Of a stretch of 64,000 nucleotides of DNA, positions 47,041 through 58,960 are shown in pieces. The position numbers and the translations under genes were made by a program. The notes under the pieces were generated by a model that did no database searches, was not told the origin of the DNA, and saw nothing but the letters and a program-made list of their open reading frames with translations. How positions within the stretch are numbered: position 1 is the stretch's first letter; every line of letters begins with the position of its first letter. Source of the DNA: Benincasa hispida. Its lineage: Eukaryota > Streptophyta > Magnoliopsida > Cucurbitales > Cucurbitaceae. The stretch spans positions 5,879,771-5,943,770 of the forward strand of contig NC_052356.1 in assembly GCF_009727055.1 (NCBI RefSeq), in the 5' to 3' direction.

Positions 47041-47303
47041 AAGGCCCACTCTACCTCTCCCATAAGCCCATTTAGGTCTCCATTAGGGCAGCCAGCCCGG
47101 CCCTAAATTTCTAGTCCTACGCTTTTCTCTCCTCTTCCACTCTCATATTCTCTCTTTTCCCCTTCTCCGCCGCTGCCGTCTCCACGCCCTCACAACTACT
47201 TCTCTTTCTTCTCCTTTTTATACGCAGCTCCGCCATCTCTCGACTCCTGTAATTGAATTCTGCTGGGATAAACTATCGTTCTTCGATTTAACCACATAAA
47301 AAA
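47041..47303 (+). promoter_or_regulatory. PES promoter and 5' leader region
   Basis: AAGGCCCA (47041-47048) and AAGCCCA (47064-47070) are, on the opposite strand, TGGGCCTT and TGGGCTT, matching the site II (TGGGCY) element common in front of plant ribosome-biogenesis and proliferation genes. A CCCTAAA core, part of the telo-box, is at about 47101. A pyrimidine-rich leader (about 47120-47220) follows. No strong TATA box is placed well for the ATG. Use of these elements is inference from known plant promoters. Confidence 0.5.
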
Positions 47304-50300
47304 ATGGTGAATAAAGTCACCAGGAAGAAGCATTACAGGCCTCCGGTAAGTTCGTTTATGTTTCCATGTGTTTTCGGTACTCATAATCGCTACTATTCAG
47401 GATTATCGAGCTGTTCGACGACCAGATTATTTTGCTTAGTTTTTTTTCCCCTACTTTCCGCCGTTTATCAGGGGAAGAAGAAGGAGGGCAACGCAGCAAG
47501 ATATGTGACCAGGTCGCAGGCTGTGAAGCAGCTGCAAATTGGTTTGCCACTTTTCAGGTAATGGGGCGTGCTTCAAAACGCATGATTAGTATTGATTTTA
47601 GCTTCTTAATGTTGCATGATCGGTTGTGCTTAAGTTGGAGTTTTATCTGAATTCGTAGTAATACCGAGGATAAATTGGATAGTTTTGTTTAAGTTATTTT
47701 CTACTTACATACACGTTAAAACTGGGTTAAAAATTCATCCAGAATCATAGATGCTTTGAAAGTAAATGGTCTTTGTTTTTTTAAGATTGAACATGTTTCT
47801 TTGATTTTAAGTACCTGATATGAACAAGTGTTTGAAGATTCTTATAATATTATATTGAAACTGGTTGGACTAGGATGAATTTGACTTACGTTTATCTTGA
47901 TTGAGAATAATCATTATTGAAACAAGGATTTGGTTTTTATTATCATGACAGGAAGCTATGCATTTTCAAGGGAATATTTCCTCGAGAGCCAAAAAAGAAA
48001 TTTAAAGGAAATCATCACACTTACTACCATTTGAAGGACGTTGCTTTTCTTCATCATGAACCACTTTTGGAGAAATGTAGAGAGATTAGGGCGTATGAAA
48101 AGAAGATCAAAAAAGCTGATGCAAAGAAGAATAAGGAGCGTGCAAACTTTCTAAAAGAAAACAAGCTTACATATGGATTAGGCAGAATAATAAAGGAGAG
48201 GTTTGCACAGTTCTTTATTTCTTTTTTTTCCTCCTACCGTGAGAATTAAATATTTTGTTTTCATTGCCCATAATGAACTCCTTCCATTTGTTGCATACTA
48301 CATTTGGCCTTCTAGATACCCAAAATTCATTGATGCACTTAGAGATTTGGATGATTGCCTCTCAATGGTGCACCTTTTTGCGGCATTACCCGCACAAGAG
48401 AGGTTAAAGGTTGAGGCAAAGCGCATTCATAATTGTCGGAGGTTGGTGTTTACTGGCCACAATTGATTTTTATGAATTACAGTTCTGTGTTGTTACCGTT
48501 GTCAACTTGTCTTGTATCATTGGCATGGTAACAAATGAATATTCCTTTTATATCTTTTGCTAGGTTGGCTCATGAATGGCAAGCATTTATTTCTCGAACT
48601 CATAAACTACGAAAAGTCTTTATATCTGTGAAAGGCATTTACTATCAGGTATATCATGATTTATATTATGATATCGATTTTAATGTGAAGAATTTTACAA
48701 TCCAAAGCATTTTCTTACCGTTGTTGTTTGTCTAGGCTGAGGTAGAAGGTCAAAAGATTACATGGCTTGCCCCTCATGCACTGCATCAGATATTGACTGA
48801 TGATGTTGACTTAACTGTTATTCTTAACTTCATGGAATTTTATGAGGTAACACTTTGGTCAGTTGTCTTTTCAGTTATTCTATTTTACATTTTTGGTTCG
48901 TCTTATTACCTGTCTTTCCCGTGAACGTTGTTGTAGTTTTTAGTATCATTCTTTTGGATTGGAGTCATTTCTTGTTATTGAGGGCAACTTTTGTGGGCTC
49001 ATTAGTTGTATGCTCGTGTACTCCTTTTGTGAGCTTAGCTTTTTCGATCATGAGTTTATGTAATAACTTCTGTAATCTAAAAGTATATTCAGAATATTCA
49101 CAGAAAATGTTCTCTCTTTATGGAACTAAACTTGCAGAGAGGGAATAAAAGGAGAGAACAGAGGAGTATGATATATATCAAAATTAGCTATAATGATCAG
49201 TTAGCTTTGTAGGTGAGTGGTTTCTTTCAAGGTGAGGCAAGTTTGCTAGTTGTAATATTCAAATGTTGAAAACAGAAAGGGTTAGGGGACTTGGGATGTA
49301 ACAAGAAGATCTTGGGAATAGTTTTGGCCTTTTGGGGAGAGAATGAAGAACCTTGATGCTTGGTAAATACTTGTTTTCTCCTCTTTTTACTTTGGTATCT
49401 AACAGAGCGCGTGAAAAGGGCCTGAGCAAACAAAAAAGCGCATTTTACAAGTAGTTCCCAAGCATGAATGATTGAGAAAGATAATATCCTTGACTGCATA
49501 ATACATTCCATCCAGCATCTAACAATTCTAACCTTGAAGACTCTTGTTCCACTCAAGCCAAATACTCTCAGGTGTACATGATAGATAAAAAAAAAATCTA
49601 GATGCACCAAATGGTTATTGTATAAGCAACCGTTTTGCTATTGGATTAGAAATCAACAACTGCAGTGTTCTATTTGTTTTGCACTCTTAATTATTCAGTT
49701 CTAATAAGGAAAAGGGGCAAAAAGTGCAATGCTTTACTTGATGCTTTGTAATTATTTATGGGTGCAGAATCTTCTTGTCTTTGTGAACTATCGCGTATAT
49801 CACTCAATTAATTTGGAGTATCCACCGATTCTGGACCCTCATTTGGAGGCTTTGGCAGCAGGTGATTTTGATGTTTAGTCGAAAAGACTTGTCATTTTAA
49901 ATTTCTTTAATTTTAGTCACCTTATTTGATCCTCATTCATGGTTATTATTTTGGTGAATATGCAGATCTTTATGGTTTGTTAAGATACTTTGATGCCAAC
50001 ACGAGAGCTTCCCTATTAAATTCCCAGACTTCTAGTTCATCTGAATTTGGACAATTAGATGCTGAAGACTCTGAGCTTAGACTTGCGCAGCTTCAACACC
50101 AGCTTCCCTTAAATGAGCCAACTGCATTGATGCATCTTGTTGAAGATGCAGCTGGTATGGATGAGGATGAGGATGATGATACTAGAGAATGCAAGAACCT
50201 TTTTAAGAACATGAAGTTCTTCTTGAGCCGTGAGGTAAGAATATGTTCCATTTTATAATACTGACTGAAAATAGTGATGCTATCTTGAGATAGAATTGTG

Positions 50301-52809
50301 TAAGAAGACTATGCAGTAAATTGAAAATCCAACATAAGAAAAATTCCAAAATGTTAGAGAGTTTTTTGGAGTGGAAGGAAGATATCACATCTGTAAGCGT
50401 GTGATATTGAAAACTGTCATCATTTTATTAGTTGTTTTACGTCTCTGCTACCATGATATTAGATACTCTTTCTGAAATCTGGATCAGATGATTTACTATC
50501 TGTCAATGTTATCCCAACTCCCATGTTTAGGTTCATAGAGAATCACTGCTTTTCATTATTCCTGCTTTTGGTGGCATGGTTTCGTGGGAAGGAGATGGAG
50601 CACCATTTAAGGAATCTGATAAGACCATTACCCATCAGGTTTGACAATAAATATGACACATTGGTGTGGCTGATATATGATATGATTATAATATTCAACC
50701 TCCTGCAGCATCTTTTTATCTTTTCCTGATCGTTTTTAAATGCAGATTGTTGACCGGTCAACACAGACTCACAAGTTTCTCTCTAGAGACTATGTTCAGC
50801 CACAATGGGTTTTTGATTGTGTGAATACTCGGATGATCTTACCGACTGAGGATTATTTGGTGGGAAGGTACTTCCATTTTTCAAAATCTACAATGGGATT
50901 TACTTTTAAATATATATTTCTTAAACGTGTTTTGTTATTAATGAGGATAAATAACAAATAAGGTGACTAAAATTAGAGAAATTCAAAATGAATGAGGATA
51001 CACCATTTTTAACCTTTTTTTTATTGGACACGTATCAGACACTTGTTAGTATAACAAATCTGTTAGACATGCATAGAACACTTGTTGGGTAGACTAAAAA
51101 GACATATATGATAATAATAATAAATTTTGAATGTGAAATACATAAATCTAGGTTTCTTAAACATATGAATGCATCAACTCATTTACTTTTGAATTTTCTT
51201 TTGGTATAAAAATGATATATATATTTTTTAAAATGTATATTCTAATAATTGTATGCTTGCCGTGTTGTATCCTTGATTTTAAAAAATGATGTGTCGTGTC
51301 CTTGATGTTAAAAAATGACGTGTCGTTGTGTCTGTATCGTGTCGTATCCGTGTCTCGTATCCGTATCTATGCTTCTTAGGTATTTAGATGCTTTTTAATA
51401 TAAAGTGATTCTATGAATCAGAAGTTTATCCATGTTTCTGAAACAATTTTCTTTATAAAATAACTTTGAAACAATTTTCAAGGAAAACATGATTTTGTTG
51501 TTTTCAGGTTGTATTTGATTTTTCCTAAAGTAAAATTATTTATTTGGATCATTAACTTCGGATCTTTCTAAATTAAATAAAATGTATTGGATTTAGAACT
51601 TCCAAAAAATTCAGAATTCAATGTTTTTGCAAGTGGTAGTAGTAGTTTTGAAATAAAAGATTAGTTTTTCGATGTGCCTGAGGGAATGAAATTAAATGAT
51701 TATTTTGAAAGCCCACTCTTTGATTTTCTTTTCTACTCCTCTGTGTTAGCACATACTTCATAACATAATATTATATGTTTTGTTTTTAGGCCTTATTATT
51801 TATTCTTTCGAATTAATATATCAATTTGCTAAACACCCACAGGGATCCTCCTCCACACTTGTCACCTTTTGTTGACAATGATGCAGAAGGATATGTTCCT
51901 GATTACGCCGTGACCCTTAACAAGTTGAAGGCAGCTGCCAAAAATGAAGTCTTGCCATTGCTGGGAGTAGGGAAAGAAGATTTGGATGATCCTCAGAAAT
52001 TATTGGAAGAAGGTGTCATTGATCGAGCTAAGGCTATCGAAGCTGCTGAGAAGAAACAAAAGGTATACTTTTGCTAAATGTTACCGACTGAATGGTGGTG
52101 ACACTGACATCTGGGTCCAACAGATGCAACGCTTGTCTACACACTTATTGTGGTATCATATTTTTCCCAATGCAGATGATGGCTCTTGAGAAACAATATC
52201 ATGATGAGTTAAAATTGGAGCTTCAAGGAGTAAAGTATTCTTCAGCTATTTCAAATGTCGATAAGCAGTTGCCTGAACAGGAGAGTGAGGGTGGTGAGGA
52301 TACCAACCTCCCTGATTATCAACAAATAGCCGAAGATACAGATAACCTGTCAAAGGTTATGATGTCACGGAAGAAGAAAAATCTTTATGAAGCTATGCAG
52401 GTATGGTAGTGCTTGAATTTTTTGTAGCATCCTAATCATAAACATACACAATAGTGCTTTTGCTTCTGTTTTTTATTTTTGTTTTCGTTTTCCTACTACA
52501 AGTCTGATATTTGGTATATGTATGATAGAACGAATAAACACTGTGTTAATTTATTCTAATACATATTACTCTCTATGTCATCTAAAGAATAATATATTTG
52601 GAAGGCACATATTATACCCAATCCATCTTTTTTTTTAAGGAAAAAGATACTCTCACTTCTCTTTTCGAAACATGATTTCGAGTTCTCTACTGTTGTGGCT
52701 GAGAAATTTCTCTTGTTATTATCAGATTGGTAAAAGAACGAAGAAGGGTAAAATTGATCTTCTCATTGAAAGGAAGAAAAAGCATAAAGAATCTCACAAA
52801 GCGCAGTAA
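47304..52809 (+). CDS. PES: Pescadillo homologue (PES), intact, 13 exons, 606 aa
   Basis: Exons: 47304-47345, 47472-47557, 47952-48200, 48316-48441, 48564-48648, 48736-48846, 49768-49861, 49966-50234, 50531-50638, 50746-50867, 51843-52062, 52176-52400, 52726-52809. All introns are GT..AG, phases agree and the sum is 607 codons with the stop, close to the plant family length of about 590-600. The Pescadillo N-terminal domain covers about residues 1-280 ([35 protein letters not shown]). An acidic patch is at 330-336. A BRCT domain spans about 341-431 with the Gly pair at 368-369 and the conserved Trp at 411. The C-terminal tail is Lys-rich, likely nucleolar targeting. Known role: with BOP1 and WDR12 it forms the PeBoW complex for 60S rRNA processing in the nucleolus. 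The start is the first Met, followed by the conserved N-terminus. Confidence 0.96.
50995..51375. repeat. Repeat-like sequence in PES intron 10
   Basis: The 975-base intron 10 (50868-51842) holds 'ggacacgtatcagacacttgtt' near 51030 and 'gacgtgtcgttgtgtctgtatcgtgtcgtatccgtgtctcg' words near 51315-51360. The two ends carry ACACG-type and CGTGT-type words in inverted relation, as in small non-autonomous transposons. Borders are approximate and the superfamily is not known. Confidence 0.4.
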
Positions 52810-55800
52810 GTCAAGAGCTACCACAATTTTGTCCTATATTTGTAGTATTATATATTTTGGATGGATGGCTAGTTCAAAGCATTTGAGCCTTGTGTTGTTT
52901 ATGTCTCACTTGATGAAGGTTATTCTCAATGTTATGTTTCTCTTTTTCATAGAATTATTACCATCAATTACTTTCTACTTTTAGAACTCTTGAATCTCTT
53001 TGCTCAGTCTTATATCATCATCATTCTCTTTGATACAGTTTGGAATTATCAGTCTTCCGAGCCAATGTCCCGATATCATTTTTAGTTCCGTTGGGAAATT
53101 GTGTTTCGTTTTTGGTTTTTCTCAATTTCCTTTTTTTTTAAATAATTGAAGTTTTTAAATCTTGGCTGTGATTTTGAAGTATTTGTAAAAAGGAGGTATG
53201 GGGAGGGAAGTGGTGTTGGCTCAGGGTCTCAATTAAACAGAAATTTGAGAACAAATATTTGGCAGCAAATCTATAAATTAAATTCCAATTTGAATAAATT
53301 TTCAAAATGTGTTTGATAATATATTTATGATTAAAAATCACTTTTAGTTTCTAAACCTTTTTAGAAGTAACAATTTGGTTTTTAAACTTTTGTTTGTAAT
53401 AATTTAGTTTCTATATTTCTAATTTTGTAACAATTTAGTCTTTGAATTTTATTATGTAACAATTTAGTTTCTATATTTTAAAATTTGTAACAATTTAGTT
53501 TTTATTGTAAAAATTAAGGTTAAGATTTAATGAGCTTTTATGTATAAATAAATTGTTAAACTAATTAGAGATTCAATATTTTTATAAAATATAAAGTCTA
53601 CATCATAAAATATTAACAATTGACATCAAATTCAAAATTTTTTACTTGAGGGATTAAATTATTATAAATTTGAAAGTGCAAAGATTAAATTTGTACATAC
53701 TAAAATTTATGGATCAAATCATTGCAAAATTGAAAGTATAAGGATTTAAAATGTTATAGAGTAAAGTTTAGGGAAAAAAATGATATTTATTATATATTTA
53801 TAAACCATAAAATTTATTATAGTTACTAAAAATAAAGTTGAATATAAACTATCATTGATTAATTTACGAACATGTTTTATGTTAAAATTTTTGTATAATA
53901 ATTATTTTATAATATTATTATTTAATATATATTTTAATTTTATAAAAATAATTAAGTTTACAATGTGAACTATATTATATTCATTATCATATATTTTTTA
54001 ATCTTTTTAATATAATTTTGTATTTAAAAATTTTGAATTCGAAATCAAGGCACACAACCTGAAAACAATGGTTTTTGAAAACAGAATCTATACTGGCTAC
54101 CAAAAGTTTATACACATAAAATTTACTACCAAATAGGGTCTGAAACAAACAGGTGATAAACTTTGGAATGCAATAAAACAAAAAATCAACCAACAGTTTC
54201 CATACTCTTTTTTGCAGTTACGTATTCAAAATATCCCTATTTCAACACTAAATGTGGGGGTGTTTTTGAAAGTGCCAGCCAAAAATGCTTAGTAACATAA
54301 ATGTCTTTATGAAAAAGGTCCTGAAAATGTTAAAAATTTTATGAAGGTTAAACTTTCAAGCCTTTAAGTAAAGTATCAATCTTTCCTAAAAATAAAATGA
54401 ATAAAAAATGTGAAATGTAATTCTGGTTCTTGATGTTTGTAGTTGATGTATATTTGATCAGCTAAAAAAAGATGAGTCTTTTTCCAAAAATCAATATCTA
54501 TCTACACTGTAAAACAGGTTAAGGAAAATTCTTATGTTTCCTTTGGTCCATTCTTAGTTTCAAAAAATAAATTATTTATTAAAAAATAAATATTAATCAG
54601 ATATTTAAATCTAAATTTTCTATATACCAATTTTTGGTCTGTTACATGTATTTCGTATTTTTTTATCATATTTTTTGTGCTTTATTTATTTTCGCACGGA
54701 CAAACATGCACAAACTACAAGGACATGTGCTCTTAACCCCTTAATAAATCCGTCCCTATGTATAATATACGAAGAATTGCACAAATCACTCTTAAAGTAT
54801 GAGGTTTGTTACAATTATACTCCTAAATTCATTTATTTGATCGATCACCTCCCTTATATTTTGTAAGTGTTGTAACCCCTTAGGTTAAATTTGAGTGACT
54901 CATACATACGAGAAGGAAAAAATTGTCATAAGAAAAAATCTTTTGTTCTACTATTCTTTCTCTATTTCAGTGTTCTTATTCTCTTTTGCTTTAGTAAGGA
55001 GATGAAATCAGTAGATATCTGAGTTGAAAACGATGACGTAGAACTTGATTAGAGACTATCAGGAGACGATCCGATGTTGTAAAGTATAAGTTCTAATGGT
55101 GATATAAGAGATGCCCATTAACAAAGAATCCATTCCAAAGGAAATCTGTGTACACACGATGACAACATATTTTAATTTGAAATTTAGTTAACCCAAAAGA
55201 AAAACAAATATACAGAAAAAATCCTTTGAAAATCCTTTGACAAAGTTTCCTTATAGCCAATATTAAATATAAATGAATTTAATTAGTGGATTCATCATAT
55301 ACAAACACATCAATTGCAATATTAAATACGTGGTATATATAAACAAAATATCTTGTCATATCGAGTATATGATGTACAATAGTATCAAATGCAATATTGA
55401 TTTAACAATTTAAATGTTACATGTAGATTTATCAAATAATTCAGGAGAAAAATCAAATAAAATAATAGTATTTGAATTCTATATATATATATATATATAT
55501 CAAGCTCAAACTCTAAAATTAGATTCATAATAAACAATTAACGATTAATTCAAAATAAACATAGTATCATTAACAAATAATGCATACTTTAGATTAATTA
55601 TAATTAAAAATTAATTCAAATTAAACATAGTATTATTAACAAATAATACATACTGATCATAACATGTAAAATAAAAACTAACATGTTGGCCATACTAAGT
55701 CATATATAAGCTATATGTCATCAACATGGTGATTTAATAATGTGAAATAAAAGATTTTTTTCTTCCTAAATATTATAGCGTTTTCAAATTTAATACAAAG

Positions 55801-56019
55801 GTAAGTGAAATTTTGCAGCCTTATTGTGTGGAAATGTAAAAATTATATTTTCCTCTGATAATTATATTATATTTTGACTTTTGACACTGTAATATTTGAA
55901 TAATGAAAATATATGTTGAGACAAGTATTAAAATTAAATTGATAAGATAAATTATTGGGCATAAATATTATTATATTTAAATCATATATCTAACATAGGG
56001 GTTCGATCTTTGGGATAAA
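52810..56019. other. 3.2 kb without a recognisable gene
   Basis: Starts with the PES 3' untranslated region. From about 53335 to 53520 the words 'gtaacaatttagtttctatattt' recur three to four times about 50 bases apart, a degenerate repeat common in plant intergenic DNA. The rest is AT-rich, with a (TA)n run at about 55481-55500. No coding region. Confidence 0.5.
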
Positions 56020-57051
56020 GTCTGCACCTTCTTTTTTCGGCACTAAAAAGTGGAAGAAAAAGAAGGGAGGTCGGGAAAAAGTAACCCCACTGAAAGAGAA
56101 AGTGTCTCAAGTATTTGACAGAAAAGAAGAAGGCCAAATAAGGTAAATGATTTACTTATATTGAAAACTCTTTATCAGTATGTTAGTCATGCCTTCAAGG
56201 CAAAATGGTTAAGAGACATTTTATTGGAAAAGGTCACCGAACCAAAAACCCTTAGAACTTGTATATTCGGACCTCTATGGCCCTATGAATGTCAAAGCAA
56301 GAGGAGGATTTGAATATTTCATCACTTTCACAGATGATTATTCAAGGTACAAGTAATTTTACCTAATGCAACATAAGTCTGAAGTCCTTAAAAAGTTTAA
56401 GGAGTACAAGGTTGAAGTTGAGAATTCATTAGGTAAAACAATAAAAACACTTCGATCTGATCAAGGTGGAAAGTATATGGATTTGAAATTTCAGAACTAT
56501 TTGATAGAACATGGAATTGTATCCCAACTCTTAACACTTGGTACACCTCAACAGAATGGTATACCAGAAAGGAGAAATCGAACCTTGTTTCCCTGATTCG
56601 TTTTGGGATCATGCAGTAGAAACTGCTGCCTATATTTTGAACTGTATTCCATCCAAAAGTGTTTATGAAACACCTTTGGAATTATGGAATGACCGTAAAG
56701 GTAGTTTACGCCATTTTAGAATTTGGGGTTTCCCAACACACGTGCTTGAGGCTAATCCTAAGAAAATGGAATCTCGTTCAAAACTATGCCTATTTGTAGA
56801 CCACCCCAAGAAAATGAGAGGTGGTTACTTCTATGATCCTAAAGATAATAAAGTGTTTGTGTCGACGGACACTACATTTTTAGAAGAGAACCACATTAGG
56901 GAGCACAAATCATGGAGTAAGATAGTATGGAATGAGCTTTCCAACGAAACTATTGAACCTTTAACAAGAGTTCTTGAAGAGCCAAGTATATCAACAAGAG
57001 TTGTTGATGTCGACTCATCCAGTAGGTCATATCCACCTCATGAAAGAACCT
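56020..57051 (+). pseudogene. Ty1/copia gag-end and integrase remnant, cut at 57051
   Basis: A short piece (about 56022-56150) reads SAPSFFGTKKWKKKKGG, the basic stretch of copia gag; it stops before the zinc knuckle. After a deletion the integrase core follows: YSDLYGPMNVKARGGF and TFTDDYSRY (about 56265-56350), KTLRSDQGGKYMD (56440-56485) and PQQNG..ERRNR (56548-56585). A frameshift with a missing segment occurs near 56590. Then PDSFWDHAVETAAYILNCIP and KGSLRHFRIWGFP continue to 57056. The region is cut off by an LTR on the other strand at 57052. It is not functional. Confidence 0.85.
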
Positions 57052-58960
57052 TGACGTAGTGGGTATAGGGATCGAATCCCAAGTGGAAGCGTTAGGGTCG
57101 CCTTGCATTCAGTTTTTCCATTTTAAATGAAACAAAACAGCAAGCTAAATAGAATGGAATAGGATAAACAACATACTTAGCATGCATTATAAGGGAAAAG
57201 CAAAAGGGAAGAACGATTCTTACCTTCGTAGACTCCAAAGCTTCTTGAAATTCCTCTTGTTCTTCACACGAACGTCTTCTCAACGATCATCGAAATTACC
57301 ACAAGAATAACTTTGTTATACTCTAGGATTCCAAGAGTTGGATAAGTGGTCTCCAACTCTTGGAAGACGAAAAGGTAGAGAGATTGTAGAGAGAGTGTAA
57401 AGAGGAATTAATTTGGTGGCTAGGGTATGATTTTCACAAAATCAATTCTTGTCCTAAATGGGCTAATAAGAGTAATTTATATGGAGAAGGTTTTACCTTT
57501 TCCCTAAGTATTTTCCTTTTTACCCTTGATATCAATTAATTAAATAACCCTTTATTTAATTAATTGACACATTAATTAATAACCATATATTAAATCTAAT
57601 TTAATGCATATATTTAATTAATTAATATATATAAACATCACATGTTTATATTCTTCCACCTCTCTATCATTTTTTAATCATTAATTAATCAATTAAGTAA
57701 CTATATTAAATCATATTTAATATAGAGTTAATTAGCATATAAATATCACATATTATATGTATACATCTATTTAGGAATCCAATTCATATAAATCTAATAT
57801 TTGAATCTCATTCAAATATATCTCTCTTATATAATTTGAATTATAGATCACATCTATAATTAATTATATATTAATCCCATCAATATAAAATTTTCTCAAT
57901 TGATTTGAACAATTCAAAGCATTTCTCATTAATATACTTGAGTGAGTTAACAAGGGGACCTTGTGAACCTATAGATTAGAAGCTCCAATGATATGAGATT
58001 AGTTGGCTAAACCCATTAACCAAATTAATCAATATTCGTTAATTGTGGGTATACTCCACTAAAGGCCCACAACTACACACTTCTCAATGTAGATATATTT
58101 TTGTGTCTACAGATATAGATGAATAACAAGTTAGTCCTTCACTAGTGTTCATAACACCAACTGGGTCAAATTACCGTTTTACCCTTAGGTTACCTCTGTA
58201 TCCTTAAGTACTAGTGCTCCTCTAATGAACAGCCTATTTATGATCCAACCATTAAATAAAAACCCTCTCAGGTCAATGAGAGGGTAGGGATTTTTGTTCA
58301 AGTCTTAGAAGCACCACTTAAGCGAACACTCATCTACTTACCCTAAAGTCAAGAAGGAGTGAATTCCATCTTGTATTATTACATTCCTAGCTCTCTTATC
58401 GGTCTTGTCCCCAAAATGGTAAGTTTATTGAGTCGATAAACTGGTCACTCTCACCGATACAAATTAAAGAACAATCCCTCGTGAACAGGAGTTCATAATA
58501 CACTCAAGATTAAGACTAAATTGCCTAGGTTATCCTATTGAAATAGAAACCTAAATAGTCAATGATGTTTCCTTTAGCAGTTACCATTTTGCGGCCCGGT
58601 CTTATGCAAACTCATTGCATATCGTGTGTCACCTACATGAACACATTGAATCATTTCGTTTGTATCAAATACAAAGTGGGTCGTATCCATTGTGTCACCA
58701 AGATAAGGTACCCAACCTTATCCCTATACTATAGACGTTTTAGGCTGTATCTTGAACATTGATCCCTATATGTCTCCACATACTATTCAAGACTCATAAG
58801 ACAACCTTAGATGTTAGTTTATTAGATTTAGGGTTATTAAGAAAAAATAGAATACAACACAATTAATAACATTAATTGAAACAACATCGATAATTGTTTA
58901 TTGATGACCGTCAATTAATTACATTTATTATCTACGAGTTTGAGGGCATAAAACCCAACA
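57052..58960 (-). mobile_element. Copia LTR, minus strand (3' LTR of the element at 58961 onward)
   Basis: Read on the minus strand it begins TGTTGGGTTTTATGCCC (ending at 58960) and ends CCACTACGTCA (57052). The upstream side is AAGTGAGATTT, the usual copia tract before the 3' LTR, preceded by the pol end at about 59090. It is related but not identical to the LTR at 60685-62532; shared blocks include 'ggggaccttgtgaacct' and 'tgtagatatatttttgt'. It interrupts the plus-strand copia at 57051. The low border is inferred from where that reading frame breaks off. Its open frames (58562-58762 and others) are not genes. Confidence 0.7.

Noticed and set aside
49227..49610. 127-residue minus-strand frame
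   Set aside because: It lies inside PES intron 6 and matches no family.
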